DNA from: Bromus sterilis
Taxonomy: Eukaryota > Streptophyta > Magnoliopsida > Poales > Poaceae
Reading direction: 5' to 3'
Assembly: GCA_950022295.1 (NCBI GenBank)
Contig: OX465597.1
Span: forward strand, 393,519,016-393,583,015
DNA: 64,000 nucleotides
A program made the position numbers and the translations under genes. The notes beneath the pieces were generated by a model. That model saw only the letters and a list, made by a program, of their open reading frames with translations. It was not told the DNA's origin and made no database searches. Below, one piece after another: positions 24,312 through 36,799 of the stretch. Positions within the stretch are counted from its first letter, which is position 1. Each line of letters starts with the position of its first letter.

Positions 24312-24735
24312 TAACAGGACGCTTTATGCTGAAGCTGGATCTTACCACTAGAAACTATTATTATTAAACTGTATGGTTCCGGGTTTTCTTCCTCGCGGGG
24401 ATGTCGAGGAGGTGAACTCGGAGGCATAGTTAATTATTACAACTTATTATTATACAAGGCTGCAGCAACTTCTGCTGCATTGTTACTTTATGCTTTATAT
24501 AAAATGTTGGCTGATTCTTACCTCATGCTGCAAGACATCGTCGGAAGATGCTAGTCTTCGTTAGGGCTTGCTTCTTATCCTTGCTCTGGATTTCTGTCTT
24601 TCAGTCCACTATATACAGCCTCTTCTTTCCGTTGATACGATGCATAATGCTTAGTAGCGGACGTAAGACTCGCGGGTATACTAGATATTCACCTGCTTTA
24701 TTTCCTTTACTGTTTTGCCTGATCGGCCGCTGCAG

Positions 24736-24902
24736 CCGACGTTGGAGCCCAGGAGCAGGAGTACCCCGGAGGCGCCTACTACGACGTCGAGTTCCCCGTT
24801 GACCAGGAGTATTTCGGTGGATCCCAGGCAGGAGGCCTCGCCTTTTCGATCTGTATCTCTGATGTGGTTTGTGCTAGCCTTCTTAAGGCAAAACTTGACT
24901 AA
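24736..24902 (+). other. Predicted LTR-embedded terminal exon in E7 5' LTR
   Basis: Follows a pyrimidine-rich tract ending GCTGCAG. With one upstream G it reads ADVGAQEQEYPGGAYYDVEF and continues about 35 residues to TAA at 24900-24902. The Y-P-G-G-x-x-x-D-V-E-F-P-V-D segment aligns with D-P-E-G-G-x-x-x-E-L-D of E2/E9/E10, and the required phase is the same. An upstream GTAAGA at 24663 could donate a 73-base intron. Confidence 0.42.
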
Positions 24903-25099
24903 CTATGTCTGTACTCAGATATTATGGCTTGTATGACTTATGTATTCGGGTCCGCGTGACCCCCTCTATTGTAATATATTTGTTTATCCTTTTGTGTTTA
25001 GTGTTGTGCTGTGATATTATCACCGTGGCACCCTAATCTCAGCCGTGTACCCTGCGTTATGATTACTATACACGGATTGATTTTGGGGGCGTCACAAGT

Positions 25100-25112
25100 T
25101 GGTATCAGAGCC
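25100..25112 (+). other. E7 primer-binding site (tRNA-Met type)
   Basis: TGGTATCAGAGCC, three bases after the LTR end at 25096. Confidence 0.95.
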
Positions 25113-25752
25113 GACTGCCTGTAGGAAGCCACCCCACCACTAACTGGTCGAAGGTGAGTCTAGACTTTGAAAAACTATTTTGCTAACTTAATATTTGGCT
25201 TACGGGCCCACATCGATGTCACTACGTGTGATATCTATGGTATTAGGATCCTTTTCTCCTTACCTATGCTCTGGGAATCTGCTCTCTTATCCTTGCTGGT
25301 AAGTTTTACAAAATCTGACATTAGGATCACGTTCTTTTGATTCCACCCGGTGTTTTTCTGGTGCATCCCCCATTGATTGAGTCGTGTCGCAGGAGTCGTA
25401 CCCCAGGTCCCCGACCGCGGATCCCATTCTCATTCTGGGCAGGCCGCGCGTCCTCTGGCATCAACTGCTGTGGCCAACAGTTTTCTTGCGGCGTGATTGA
25501 CATAGTGGAATATATGTCGCGTCGTGTAATCCTAACCGCGGTCTGCACGCCGCCTAGTGAGTCCTTTTTCCTTAATTTCTACGACGTTACGCTGCCCGAT
25601 TTTCGATTAACTCTGTGTGGAAATGTGTATGTCTTATGTGACTACTCGTGTATATATCTGCGCCTTCTTTTCGTTGTCGTCTTACTTCAGGCTTGATTCC
25701 TATATCTCGTTAAATTTTCATCGCTGAAATACCCCTGTTAAATTCTAGCAGG
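25113..25752 (+). other. E7 leader with candidate intron (25154-25751)
   Basis: No gene is visible in these 640 bases. A strong donor AAG-GTGAGT lies at 25151-25159, and TTCTAGCAG ends at 25751, one base before the gag ATG. An intron of 598 bases between them would bring gag close to the transcript's 5' part. No ORF0 is present. Confidence 0.5.
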
Positions 25753-26649
25753 ATGGCTGGTCGTGGTGGTCGTGGTCGTGGTCGTGCTGCCAACGACCCA
25801 CCTCCGCCGCCGGATTATATGGCCGCGATGATGCAGCAGTTCGAGATGAACCGTCAGTTCATGCAGAATATCATGGCTCAGTTCCCTCGGCCGAATCAGA
25901 ATGGGCACCACCATCAGCACGCCACCGTGACTCTGCACGACTTCACCCGCCTCAACCCCACTATGTTCCGCAACACTGTTCAGCCATTGGATGCTGATGA
26001 CTGGCTTCGCAACATCACTCACGAGCTGGAGTCCGCTAATGTCGATCCAACCGACTATGTGAACTTTGCGTCTTATCACCTGAAAGGCGCCGCTGCTCAG
26101 TGGTGGAACACCCACAAGCGTTCACTGCCAGTCGGAGAAGTCATCACTTGGGATGAATTTCAGTCTGCCTTCCGCGCCCGCTATATTCCTCAGGGGATCA
26201 TGGATCGTAAGGCGGAAGAATTCCGCAACCTCACTCAGGGCGACATGACTGTTGAAGCCTATCAGCGCGAGTTCCTCAACCTCTCTCGCTATGCGGAAGA
26301 AGAGATCGCCACTGATGCTCGAAGGCAGCAGAAGTTCCGTCGTGGCCTCAACCCCGACCTCAGGCTCGCTCTTGCCGTTCATGATTTCGCCAACTTCGCC
26401 ACCATGGTGAACAAGGCTATCACCGTCGAGACTGCCCAGATGGAGCAAAAGAACTCTCTGAAGCGTTATCGTGATGTTGGCTCATCTTCGGGTGCAACGC
26501 AGAAGCGTCGTATCTGGCTTCCTACCAGTGTGACCCATTCAGCTGTCCCTGCTCCAAGGCCGTCTTATGCTGCACCCCGTCTGTCTCCGCCACCGCAGAT
26601 GCCAAGAGCTTTGCCTGCACCACCCAATGCACCACCCCTTCGTCCTTAG
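25753..26649 (+). pseudogene. gag: E7 gag, ended by an in-frame TAG before the zinc knuckle
   Basis: Gag forms the virus-like particle and binds element RNA. The protein starts with a glycine/arginine run (MAGRGGRGRGRGR-like), then the retrotransposon gag capsid region with LDADDWLRNI, YHLKGAAAQWW, FRARYIPQG and RRGLNPDLR at about residues 75-220. A basic, proline-rich linker follows. TAG at 26647-26649 stops translation directly before CFTCRQPGHFSREC, the CCHC knuckle, which continues in the same frame. So a single nonsense change separates capsid from nucleocapsid. The ATG is preceded by a 3' splice-like CAG-G. Confidence 0.88.
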
Positions 26650-27119
26650 GATGGATTATGCTTCACGTGCCGCCAACCTGGGCATTTTTCCAGAGAGTGC
26701 CCCCAGAAACAGAAGCAACTGGTAGTTCACCCCGCTGGCCGCGGAAATGGTCGTGGCAACAACAGGACCCCCAACTATAATACTGGGTCTGCTGCTCATG
26801 CTCGTGGTCATGGTAACAACATCAATGTTGAAGAAGCTCAGCAACAACCCGCTACCGTGATGGGTACCCTTCTCGTTAATTCCGTACCTGCTAATGTTTT
26901 ATTCGAAACAGGAGCATCACATTCATTCTTGGCGGAAGCATTTGCATTGTCGCATAACTTTACGCTTGAGAATATGAACCCACCGATGGTTGTCCGCACC
27001 CCGATAGGCCATGCCCACACCTCCAAGATAGTGCCCGGAACCATTGTTGAAATTGAAGGGATTGAATTCCTTGCTTCCCCCATCGTCTGAAGTCTTCCAC
27101 CATAGACCTCATTCTGGGA
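26650..27119 (+). pseudogene. E7 zinc knuckle and protease region (altered active site, frameshift)
   Basis: In the gag frame after the TAG come the CCHC knuckle, a glycine/asparagine-rich stretch and an aspartic protease-like domain with VLFETGASHSF. The catalytic aspartate of the D-(T/S/P)-G motif is glutamate here, which would be expected to abolish cleavage. The frame closes at 27088-27090; restoring the conserved K-S-S-x-I-D-(L/V)-I-L-G-M-D segment requires one extra base near 27088, so a one-base deletion separates it from RT. Confidence 0.85.
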
Positions 27120-29012
27120 ATGGACTGGTTGAAATTTCACGATGCCGCACTCTATTGTGGCACAAAGTCTGTCCAACTTTTTCACCCCTCCGGCGAGATT
27201 GTTAACCACACCGCCCGAGTTACCCGTAATGCTGAAACACATATATTTATGATGAATGCTTTGAATGCCGCCCCCCTAGAAGGCATCGAGAACGTTCCAG
27301 TCGTTCGCGATTTTCCCGACGTCTTCGCAGAAGAACTGCCGGGAATACCCCCGATCAGAGAAGTTGAATTCGTCATCGACTTGAAGCCAGGCACTGTCCC
27401 GATTGCCAAGCGTCCTTACAAGATGCCGCCGCATGAACTCCTTGAACTTAAGGAGGAAATAGACAAGGCACTTCAGAAAGGATTCATTCGCCCCAGTTCC
27501 TCAGCTTGGGGAGCACCTTCGCTCTTTGTCAAGAAGAGCGATGGGACAAACCGATTGGTCCAAGATTACCGGCCCATTAACCAAGCCACCATCCAGAACA
27601 AATACCCACTTCCCCAGATCAACGATCTGTATGATCAACTTGCCGGATCCAAGGTGTTTTCTAAACTCGACTTGAGGTTGGGTTATCACCAAATCCGAGT
27701 CCGTGATGAGGACATTCCGAAGACTGCCTTCATTACTTGCTATGGTTCATACGAGTACACTGTCATGTCCTTTGGCTTAACAAATGCTCCAGCCACCTTC
27801 TCCAGATTGATGAATTATATTTTCATGGAGTACCTTGACCAGTTCGTCGTGGTTTATCTGGATGATATATTGATATATTCCAAGAATGAAGAAGAACATG
27901 CTGAACATCTTCGTCTTATACTGGAGAAGCTTCGAGAACACAAACTCTACGCTAAGTATTCTAAGTGTGAGTTCTGGCTTCCCGAAGTAACCTACCTTGG
28001 ACATGTGATTTCCAAGGATGGCATTGCCGTCACCCCAGAACGTATCCAAGCTATTCTTGACTGGACTCCTCCAAAGACCGTCAAGCAAGTCCGCAGTTTC
28101 CTCGGGCTCGCTAGCTATTGCCGCCGTTTCGTCGAGAATTTCTCCAAGATTGCCAGGCCTCTGACTAATCTGCTTCACAAGGGCGTCAAGTTTGAGTGGA
28201 CAGATAAATGTCAAGAAAGTTTTCAAGCACTCAAGGACAAGCTAACTTCTCCCCCGGTGCTCGCTCCCCCTGATACTCAGAAGGACTTCGTGATATATTG
28301 CGACGCGTCTCGTCAAGGATTAGGCTGTGTCCTATTGCAAGAGCTCAAGGTGATTGCTTATGGCTCTCGTCAGTTGCGTGCTCACGAAGACAAATATCCA
28401 ACACATGATCTCGAATTGGCAGCAGTAATATATGCATTGAAGTTGTGGCGACATTACCTCGTCGGTAATCGTTGCGAGGTCTACACCGACCACCAAAGTC
28501 TGAAGTACCTGTTTACTCAGCCAGACCTGAATCTTCATCAACAACGATGGCTCGAGACAATAGCCGACTTCAACATGGATATTTCGTATACCCCGGGCAA
28601 GGCTAATGTGATGGCCGATGCCTTGAGCCGCAAAGCTTACTGTTCTGAACTTGAGGTTCAGGTGCAGCAACCACTTCTGTATGAAGAGTTTCGCAAGTTG
28701 AATCTCGAGATTGATCCTCAAGGTTACGTCAATAACCTGGTTCTCGAGTCAAAGCTCGACGCCCTCATCAAGAGTAGACAATCTCTGGCCCCTGACATTG
28801 TGAAGATCAAGCAGGACATCGCAGAAGGAAAGCCCTCCTCTTTTACCATTGATGCTAATGATGGTGGTACTGTGTACTTCAAGGGCCGCTTAGTAGTTCC
28901 TATGAGCCCGCCCCTCATTAACTGTGGTCCGGATATCATGGAAGAAGCCCATAATTCTCCCTTGTCAATCCACCCTGGCAGTACCAAGATGTATAAAGAC
29001 CTTCGTCAATAG
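27120..29012 (+). pseudogene. pol: E7 reverse transcriptase and RNase H
   Basis: A 630-codon open stretch. RT spans about residues 85-290, with DYRPINQATIQNKYPLP, LDLRLGYHQI and catalytic VVYLDDILIYSK. RNase H follows at about 380-510 with FVIYCDASRQGLG, the glutamate of THDLELAA and the aspartate of YTDHQSLK. A linker then leads into the integrase zinc finger (EEAHNSPLSIHPG). TAG at 29010-29012 interrupts the zinc finger between LRQ and YWWP; the frame continues unchanged beyond. The first methionine is internal to the protease-RT region and not a real start. Confidence 0.92.
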
Positions 29013-30206
29013 TACTGGTGGCCGTACATGAAGCAAGACATCGCACGCTATGTTTCTCAATGTGACGTTTGCAGCCGCGTCAAGGCCGGACATCAGAAAC
29101 CTGTTGGTTGGCTGCGACCACTCCCTCCTCCTAATTGGAAGTGGGAAAAAGTTGAGATGGACTTCGTCACCGGTTTTCCTAAGTCACAGAAAGGTAACGA
29201 TGCCATCTTTGTCGTCATCGACCGATTCTCCAAGATTGCACACTTCCTGCCGGTCAAGGAGACGATCACTGCTAGTCAGTTAGCACACTTGTATATCTCC
29301 CGAATTGTGTCACTCCACGGTATTCCGATGGAGATCAGTTCAGACCGTGGCAGCATTTTCACCTCACGATACTGGAATAGTTTCATGGAAGCTTTCAGGA
29401 CTCGTCTGAATCTCAGCACCGCTTATCACCCCCAGTCGCAAGGCCAAGTTGAACGAGTTAATCAAGTGCTGGAAGACATGCTTCGCGCTTGTGTCCTTTC
29501 ATTCGGCATGAAATGGGAGGATGCCCTCCCGTACGCGGAATTCTCGTACAACAATAGCTATCAGGCTAGCTTGAAGATGGCCCCCTTCGAAGTTCTATAT
29601 GGACGTAAATGTCGAGCCCCCCTGAATTGGTCAGGAACTGGGGAACGACCCTCCTTCGGACCGGATCTTGTCCAAGAAGCTGAAGAACAGGTTCGCATTA
29701 TTCAAGAAAATCTCAAGGCCGCACAGTCTCGTCAGAAGAGCAACTATGACCGTAAGCACAAGGAGATGGAGTATCAACCTGGTGAATACGCTTACCTTCG
29801 TGTCACTCCCATGAGGGGCACTCATCTCTTCGGTATCAAGGGCAAGCTGGCTCCTCGCTACATTGGCCCGTTCCGTATCCTTTCCAGGAGTGGACCCGTG
29901 GCATACCGGTTGGAATTGCCGCCGAACCTCTCCCAAGTCCACGATGTCTTCCACGTGTCGCAACTCCGTCGCTGCTTCAAGGATCCTACCCGCGAAGTGG
30001 AGCATGATATGATCGAGCTGCAACAAGACTTGACTTATCGAGAACATCCGAGCCGCATTCTCGATCAGTCTGAGCGTCGAACCCGCAACAAGACCGTCAA
30101 GTTCCTCAAGGTTCAGTGGTCGAATCATTCTGAAGATGAAGCCACTTGGGAACGAGAAGATCGCCTTCGCGATGAATACCCCGATCTTTTCCTCCCTACC
30201 ACTTAA
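29013..30206 (+). pseudogene. E7 integrase with chromodomain
   Basis: In frame with the RT stretch after the TAG. It contains the second half of the HHCC finger (CDVC), the D-D-E core (MDFVTGFP, SSDRGSIFTSRYW, PQSQGQVERVNQ with the glutamate), the GPF motif (IGPFRIL) and a C-terminal chromodomain (FLKVQWSNHSEDEATWERED). Chromodomains of this lineage direct insertion to heterochromatin. The stop TAA at 30204-30206 lies before the polypurine tract. All catalytic acids are present. Confidence 0.92.
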
Positions 30207-30230
30207 ATTCCCGGGACGAGAATTCTTGTA

Positions 30231-30242
30231 GTGGGGGAGATT
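30231..30242 (+). other. E7 polypurine tract
   Basis: GTGGGGGAGA directly upstream of the 3' LTR, the primer site for plus-strand synthesis. Confidence 0.85.
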
Positions 30243-32663
30243 TGTAACACCCTCAGTTTCTGTAACAGTAATCATCATCACTGTTGATCATCACTATTGG
30301 ATTATCACTGATTGATCTCCCTTTTCCTTGATAAATCTTTGTGATGCTAATGATCAAACCTTGCTGTGCTTGATCAACACCCCATGCACCATGTACTTGA
30401 GCCCTTGGGATCAAAACCCAAAGCCTAATGCACCTTTCTCATCTAACAAACCAAACCCTAGTTGAAACTTCTTTGAATGAAAAATAAAACAAAAGTGCTC
30501 AATTAAAGTTGTTCCAAAAATCATGAAACTATTTTTGTAAATTGCCTAAAATCATTACAATCATGTTGGACCAACTTTGGTAATTTTTGTAGTTACAGAA
30601 AATTCCAAACAATTCAAACAGTAGGTTAAAACCCTTGTTTTGGGCATTTAATAATTAAAAGAAATACCTAATGATTTTATTTTGCTGCAAAATCTTTTGT
30701 GGCACCTCAATAATATGTAACCCTAATTTACAAACACCAATAACCTTTTACAAAAATGCTAGGGTTGATAAATTAATTACAGAAAAGAAATAGAGCAAAC
30801 AGAAAACAAAACAAGTTGAAATGGGGCTTAAAGCTCGCCTGGGGCGAGGCCCACCTCAGCCAGCCCACCCCGGCCCGTCTTCCACCTCCCACCTGCCCCC
30901 ATCACGTCGGCCACCTGCTCGACGCCATGCCGCCACCGTGGCCGCCTCTGCCAAGCTGGCCCCTCCCTCCTCACCTGCTCCCCTGTCCCCTAGCCGGCCC
31001 GGACGCGATAAGGACGACGCCCCTCCCTCCTGGACACGCCCACCACCTTTTCCCCTCCCCCTGTAGCTCGCCATCGACGGGAAAAACCCACCCGACGCCG
31101 CCGTGGTCACCCCGGTGTACCACCGTGGCCACTGACGCCCTCTCGCCTGTCCGAGATGTCCGGAGTGTGCGCCCGTGTCGTCCTCGTCATCCCCCTGGAG
31201 CAATCGAACCCGTGCGCCCTCAATACGACGCAGTCGTCATGTCGTCTTCCTCTGGCCACAGAGGTCGTCGTCCGATTCCGGCGACGCCAGGACTTCACCG
31301 AGCCCGCTGCCTCCCTCAACACCTCCCCGGTGAGCTTCTCACCCGTCGCCAGCCGCCCTTTTGAAGCCCGTAGGGTCCTAACGCGAAAGCCCCCTTCTGC
31401 TTGCTCCGGCCACCGCGGTTTGTCGTCGTAGTCGTGCCCACAGGTCGCCCCAGCTCACGATTTTTGCGTGCAAGAGTTGCTGCTGGACTGCACTTCCAAT
31501 TTGACGCGTTAGGCTGTTCGTTTGCATCAAGAATCGCGATACGCCATTGACGCCCGAGCTTGGTTCCGCCGCGGTTGACCTAGCCATCGCCTTGATGCGT
31601 CCCCGCTCGTGAAAAAAGTCCAGGTCGAAGCGCCGTTCTCCTGCGGTTCGAACGCGACCGGCGGCGCGCCCAACGGTGCCCTGTGGTGAGCTCCCCGTCG
31701 ACCTCGCCGGCGGCGGGTTCCGGTGACCCTCCTGTGAGGCTGCCATACGGGGCCCCCTCGTCAGAGGTGTGATTAGCGTTAACTAATCCCCCGTGAGACA
31801 CTGACAGTGGACCCCCCCGGTTAATTACTTAGTTAACTTAACAAGAAAGATTAACAGAAAATAAACCCACCCCAAACACTGACATGTGGGTCCCTGGTCA
31901 TTGAAATTGATTAAACAGGTTTAATCAGCTCTGGAGCCAATGACACCTAGGCCCCCTTGTCAGATTTTAATTATTTAAGATATTTAAATAAATTCTAGTG
32001 GCTGACATGTTTGTCCAGAGACATTTTCTAATTTAATTAAATGTTTTATAAATAATAGAGGCTGACATGTGGGTCCCACATGTCAGGCACTGTTCTGGAT
32101 AATCTTGTGGATAATGTTTTGGATAATGTTGAAAAAATAATAAAAGAAATTCAGAAAATCATTTAAATGATTTAAAACTTTGAAATTCAATAACTTTTAA
32201 ACCGTAACTCGGATTCAAAAACTTTATACATGAAAATTGATCAGAAAAATATAACAAATACGAATACACTATCCTTATGTCTATCACACCCCTCTAACAC
32301 AATGAACATCGAACATTCCCCCTCCGGACCGATAGTCCGATAAATTGTCCGGTACTGTTAGAGTGCCCGGATGAATTTATTCCGAACACGAATGTTTCTC
32401 GGAATAGATCAAGTAGCACGGATACACCCCCCTTATGTTGTTCCGGTAACCACGACACCTCCGGCTTGATCCTTCCCCCTCCGGTCACCCTGTCCGGTAA
32501 TCACCCGGAGCCGGCAGTTCATCCTCAGATGAATTTCCGTTCCGAGCAACGTGCGTTGCACCGCGTTAGGACAAAGTTAACATTTCATCTGTCATGTCAT
32601 GCATCTGTTTGTATATGCTTGCTGTGTATTTACTGTTTTCTTTCCCCCCTTTATCTCCGGTAG

Positions 32664-32744
32664 ACCCCGCTGCTGCCGTCGACTACACCGCTGCTGAGTA
32701 CGACTACTTCGTCGTCGACCCTACTACTACCGTCGAGCTTGCAG
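32664..32744 (+). other. Predicted LTR-embedded acidic exon in E7 3' LTR
   Basis: Strong acceptor (C-rich tract ending CCGGTAG) and GC-type donor CAG-GCAAGC. The 81 bases read DPAAAVDYTAAEYDYFVVD and on to VELA with one upstream G, open throughout and ending in phase 1, as in E2/E9/E10. Confidence 0.45.
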
Positions 32745-33884
32745 GCAAGCAGAGCCATTCTCTTCCCCAGATATCGCCTATCTTTCCGTACATTTCTTGC
32801 ACTAGGCATTGTTACTGCTGCTGCTACGTTGCTTACCTATTCAATTGCATAGCCTGTTTTTGTCGCCCCTTGATGTGCCTTCCTTTATCCTATGCTGTCT
32901 ATTATTATTATTATGCATTATTCAGCAGTGATCCCTGCGCATTGTTAGCTAAGATTAGATAGAGGGCCGTGATCACTTAGGGGAGTGAACGCGGATACAA
33001 TAATTATAACTGCACAGGTACGGTACAATGCAGACACCGCCTCAGGCCCTATCCGGGTTATGCCTAGTCACCTCAAGTGTGAGCTATCATGGAGTAATCT
33101 TTGTACTCCACTCGAGGCTGACTTTGTCTTACCGCCATAGGATCTTGAGAACGGTTGTCCTTCAGGTAAGAAGTCGGGCGACCCAACGGTGCCCGCGAGA
33201 GGTATTGCGATGGGACGACAGGGAGGGTACGACCAGTGTACCGGTGTGCTTGGCCCCTGATCGTTGGCCGCGAGAGTTACCAAACCACGAAAGTCGAGCT
33301 CCTCCAGGAGCACACGCGAGACAAGGTAAGGAGACGGTTCACCTTGTTGGTAACCGCAGTGACTTGGTGGGACGACAGGGCAGGCACCGATGTACTGGTG
33401 GTCCTGGCTGCTGTCGTTGTCCGCGGGTCGGTTAAGTCGAGGAAACGATAAAGGTTGTCACGCAGGTTAATTAAAATGCTAAATGGTTCAGTGAATGTCT
33501 TGAGTTGGCTATATGCCATGTACGCACTACCTACCCGTGGGAACTACGAGTTATGGGCTCCTTTGCTTCTTAGTGTCGTCCGAGGACTCTTCAGACGTCA
33601 GCAGTACCGCGGGCTGATTGCCGGGAAGTGGTGTTGTCTTATTTGCCGCGGCAGTGTGATTTGTATTTGCTTTGATTTAACTTCACCGGCCAGTCACGCA
33701 CCGTGCAGGAGTACGTTTGGGTTGGGGTCCAAGGCCCGGTGTACTTAGGATTTAGACCGGCGGATGACCTCTCTGTTGAGTTTGAAAGATGGGCTAGGAA
33801 GTGTCGGATAGCCTCGGTGGAGCGTTCCCTAACCTGGTTCCCTCCACCCTGGAGATCCGTGCGTGTAGCGTAACACAAGTGCAC

Positions 33885-33927
33885 CCCTGCAGGGAAGATT
33901 AATCTATTCGAATAGCCGTGTCCACGG
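33885..33927 (+). repeat. Triple inverted-repeat cluster in E7 3' LTR
   Basis: CCCTGCAGGG (33885-33894), CTATTCGAATAG (33904-33915) and CCGTGTCCACGG (33916-33927). Confidence 0.75.
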
Positions 33928-34351
33928 TAACAGGACGCTTTATGCTGAAGCTGGATCTTACCACTAGAAACTATTATTATTAAACTGTGTGGTTCCGGGT
34001 TTTCTTCCTCGCGGGGATGTCGAGGAGGTGAACTAGGAGGCATAGTTAATTATGACAACTTATTATTATACAAGGCTGCAGCAACTTCTGCTGCATTGTT
34101 ACTTTATGCTTTATATAAACTGTTGGCTCATTCTTACCTCATGCTGCAAGACATCGTCGGAAGATGCTAGTGTTCATTAGGCCTAGCTTCTTATCCTTTC
34201 TCTGGATTTATGTCTTTCAGTCCACTATATACAGCCTCTTCTTTCCGTTTATACAATGCATAATGCTTAGTAGCGGACGTAAGACTCGCGGGTATACTAG
34301 ATACTCACCTGCTTTATTTCCTTTACTGTTTTGCCTGATCGGCCGCTGCAG

Positions 34352-34518
34352 CTGACGTTGGAGCCTAGGAGCAGGAGTACCCCGGAGGCGCCTACTACGA
34401 CGTCGAGTTCCCCGTTGACAAGGAGTAGTTCGGTGGATCCCAGGCAGGAGGCCTCGCCTTTTCGATCTGTATCTCTGATGTGATTTGTGCTAGCCTTCTT
34501 AAGGCAAAACTTAACTAT
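34352..34518 (+). other. LTR-embedded terminal exon in E7 3' LTR (nonsense copy)
   Basis: Same segment as 24736-24902, but CAG has become TAG at 34366-34368. The 5' LTR copy keeps CAG, so the lesion arose after insertion. Confidence 0.4.
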
Positions 34519-34713
34519 CTATGTCTGGACTCAGATATTATGGCTTGTATGACTTATGTATTCGGGTCCGCGTGACCCCCTCTATTGTAATATTTTTTTT
34601 TATCCTTTTGTGTTTAGTGTTGTGCTGTGATATTATCACCGTGGCACCCTAATCTCAGCTGTGTACCCTGCGTGTATGATTACTGTACACAGATTGATTT
34701 TGGGGGCGTCACA

Positions 34714-35147
34714 ACGGAGCGGCGGCGGAACTCCGTAAAAGCTTCTCTTTTTTTGGTTTTTGCATAACGAGGAGTATAGAGGCCAGAGGGGGGAGCCGGG
34801 AGTCGCCCCAGGGCTCCAGGCGCCCTCCCGGCGCGGGCAGGGGTGGGGCCGCGCCAGGTGGCCGCCTGGGGCTCCTGTGGCCCCCCTCTGGCCCCTCTTC
34901 GGTGATTCTTCGTTAATCTTCTGGAAAATACCCTCCGTGGATTTTCAGGTAATTTGGAGGTATTCTTCTTCAGCAACTCAGCGTCCACTTTTTACCGCTG
35001 AATCCTGCGTCTGCTACTTTGGCACCGGAAAGTTGCAAACTGTGTAAAGTAAGCCAAAACAACATAAGAACATCATCGTAATGTGAAATATATCAATGGA
35101 TAAGAATGAATTACGATATAAAATAGTGATACATTTTGGACGTATCA
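34714..35147 (-). repeat. E6 3' LTR, proximal part
   Basis: On the minus strand the LTR starts TGATACGTCC at 35147. It contains a GC-rich inverted-repeat block (CCAGGCG at 34816-34822, CGCCTGG at 34863-34869) and runs into E7 at 34714. A purine-rich AAGCTTGGCGGAG precedes the LTR on the minus strand (about 35149-35161) as polypurine tract. Confidence 0.85.
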
Positions 35148-36799
35148 ACTCCGCCAAGCTTATACCTCGCTTGTCCCCAAGCGAAAACTGAGCTCGGTAA
35201 ACCTGTCCACAAGTTTAGAGAGTGAAGTGTCAATAAATAGAATACGAACAAGAAGCATCATGATCTTTTCATCAAACTCAAACATCCACAACAACAACCT
35301 TCAACTCGTAAAGCCCTTATGAAAGAGTAATAACAATTATAATCAAAAGTAGGATTAAGGAAATTCATCAAATCATGGCAAACAAGTCATTTGGTCAAGG
35401 AACAACTAATAGCTTTTACCTTTGCTCTTTCTCTTTATATTTTGAAGAGAAAATTTGGAACTTTTTGAAAGAACAAGCTATTAGTCATGAAGTGCAAATG
35501 CTAACGCAAAGGAAGATGTTTGCTTGGCAAATGCTTTTGCAAACAACTTACTTATCAAAAGATAATTTCAACAATGATATGGCATGGCAAAACTTTAATG
35601 CAACATTATATGGAGGAATACTCATCAGCATCAAGTGTCTGTTCTCTTTGGGAAAGGAGGAAGTAGGGAAAACTGACTCAACATAAAAGTAAAGGAAAAA
35701 GCCTTGTTAAAGGAAAGTAGGGAAAACTCAAGTGTTATCCTTAAATCAAAAAGAATGAAAACAAGTTTTGAGAGGTGCATGATTTGTAAACGAATGCTAA
35801 TAGAAAACTCAGTTACTTCTCAGATTGGACAACTTTCGAGGAACGGCTCCCAAACGGGGATGATCACATCCCCGCAATCTCCTTTGTTTATCACTGCCAA
35901 AGTTTTCTGATTTCTCATGAACAAAGCGTGAAGGAGGGTTTGTTTGTTGTATTATCTTTTGTGAGCTGGGCGCACTCATGCCAGTTCCTCCTCGTATTAG
36001 GGGTTTGCAGATTAGACATGCAATCCCGGGGTAAAACTTGTCCAACTTAAGAAGGTCATGAATTAACTACTACTTCCGATCATGAGCTAAAACAGGGGCA
36101 CAAAACAGAATCTTTTGAACATCTAAGGATAACACAAAAATTCTATGCTTTAGGAGTGGTAGTGGAATACCACGAATAGGAAGGTATGGTGGACTCATAT
36201 GGAAGATATTGGTTTTAGGGTATGGATGTACAAGCAGAATTCCGCTTAGTACAGAGGTTGGGCTAGCAAATGCTTTGAGAGAACAGACAATTGATGATGA
36301 CATGGATGCAAAGCAATATAAAGCATAAACATTAAAACAAACATAGGACATGAAGCTGTCTTCCTTGTCAACATAACACTACAAGCATAATAACAAAGAG
36401 GGTTTTGGCTATGTCGCTACTTTGAGAATAACATGCTTGTTGTTATGACCAAAGCTATGTTTGCCAAGATTAAATAAAGTTTTCAAAGCCATACCTGATA
36501 TAAGGTCAATAATCCCCATAAGAATCATCATGAGGTCGATTGCGTGAAGAGAATACCGAGTGCAGCGAAGGGATCAATAGACTTCTCATTAATATTCCAT
36601 CATAGAAGACTCCACACTCACGGATACATATATCTCCAAAAAGGAGTGATATACCTCAAATCAAACACCTAGTTTATAAGATAACTTCCCTAGACATGAT
36701 ACGACTCTACTTGACTCTAAAAGACATAAATAAAGATAAAAATACCGGGCACTCCCCAAGCTTGGAACAAGCTAAGGGGATGCCATTACCCAAGGAGAT
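35148..36799 (-). other. E6 3' noncoding region
   Basis: Between the coiled-coil ORF and the LTR, about 1.65 kb without a supported gene. The scattered short open stretches in both strands show no recognisable domain. This long untranslated region before the polypurine tract is usual for Athila-type elements. Confidence 0.6.

Larger units (their letters stand above)
21023..25096 (+). repeat. E7 5' LTR (4074 bp)
   Basis: Colinear with the 3' LTR but with two deletions: about 46 bases near 21057, and 349 bases at 22744/22745 corresponding to 32007-32355. The second has the dinucleotide AC at both break points, a microhomology deletion. A GC-rich block spans about 21570-22500. Confidence 0.93.
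21023..34713 (+). mobile_element. E7: complete Tekay-type Ty3/gypsy element (13.7 kb)
   Basis: LTRs at 21023-25096 and 30243-34713 (both TGTAACACC...GTCACA), primer site at 25100, gag-pol 25753-30206, polypurine tract at 30231, and a perfect 5-base duplication ACGGA at 21018-21022 and 34714-34718. Its LTR sequence differs from E9/E10 overall but keeps the same conserved LTR blocks. Gag-pol contains two in-frame stops and one frameshift, so it is non-autonomous now. It is inserted into the LTR of E6. The LTR pair shows roughly eleven substitutions in the first 520 aligned bases by eye, so it is clearly older than E10. Confidence 0.95.
30243..34713 (+). repeat. E7 3' LTR (4471 bp)
   Basis: The longer LTR of the pair. 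It retains the 349 bases (32007-32355) and the block near 30277-30325 missing from the 5' LTR. Confidence 0.93.

Noticed and set aside
35375..35910. Open frames of 103 and 68 codons in the E6 3' region
   Set aside because: No domain, no similarity to other elements here, and antisense to the element; expected by chance in AT-rich DNA.
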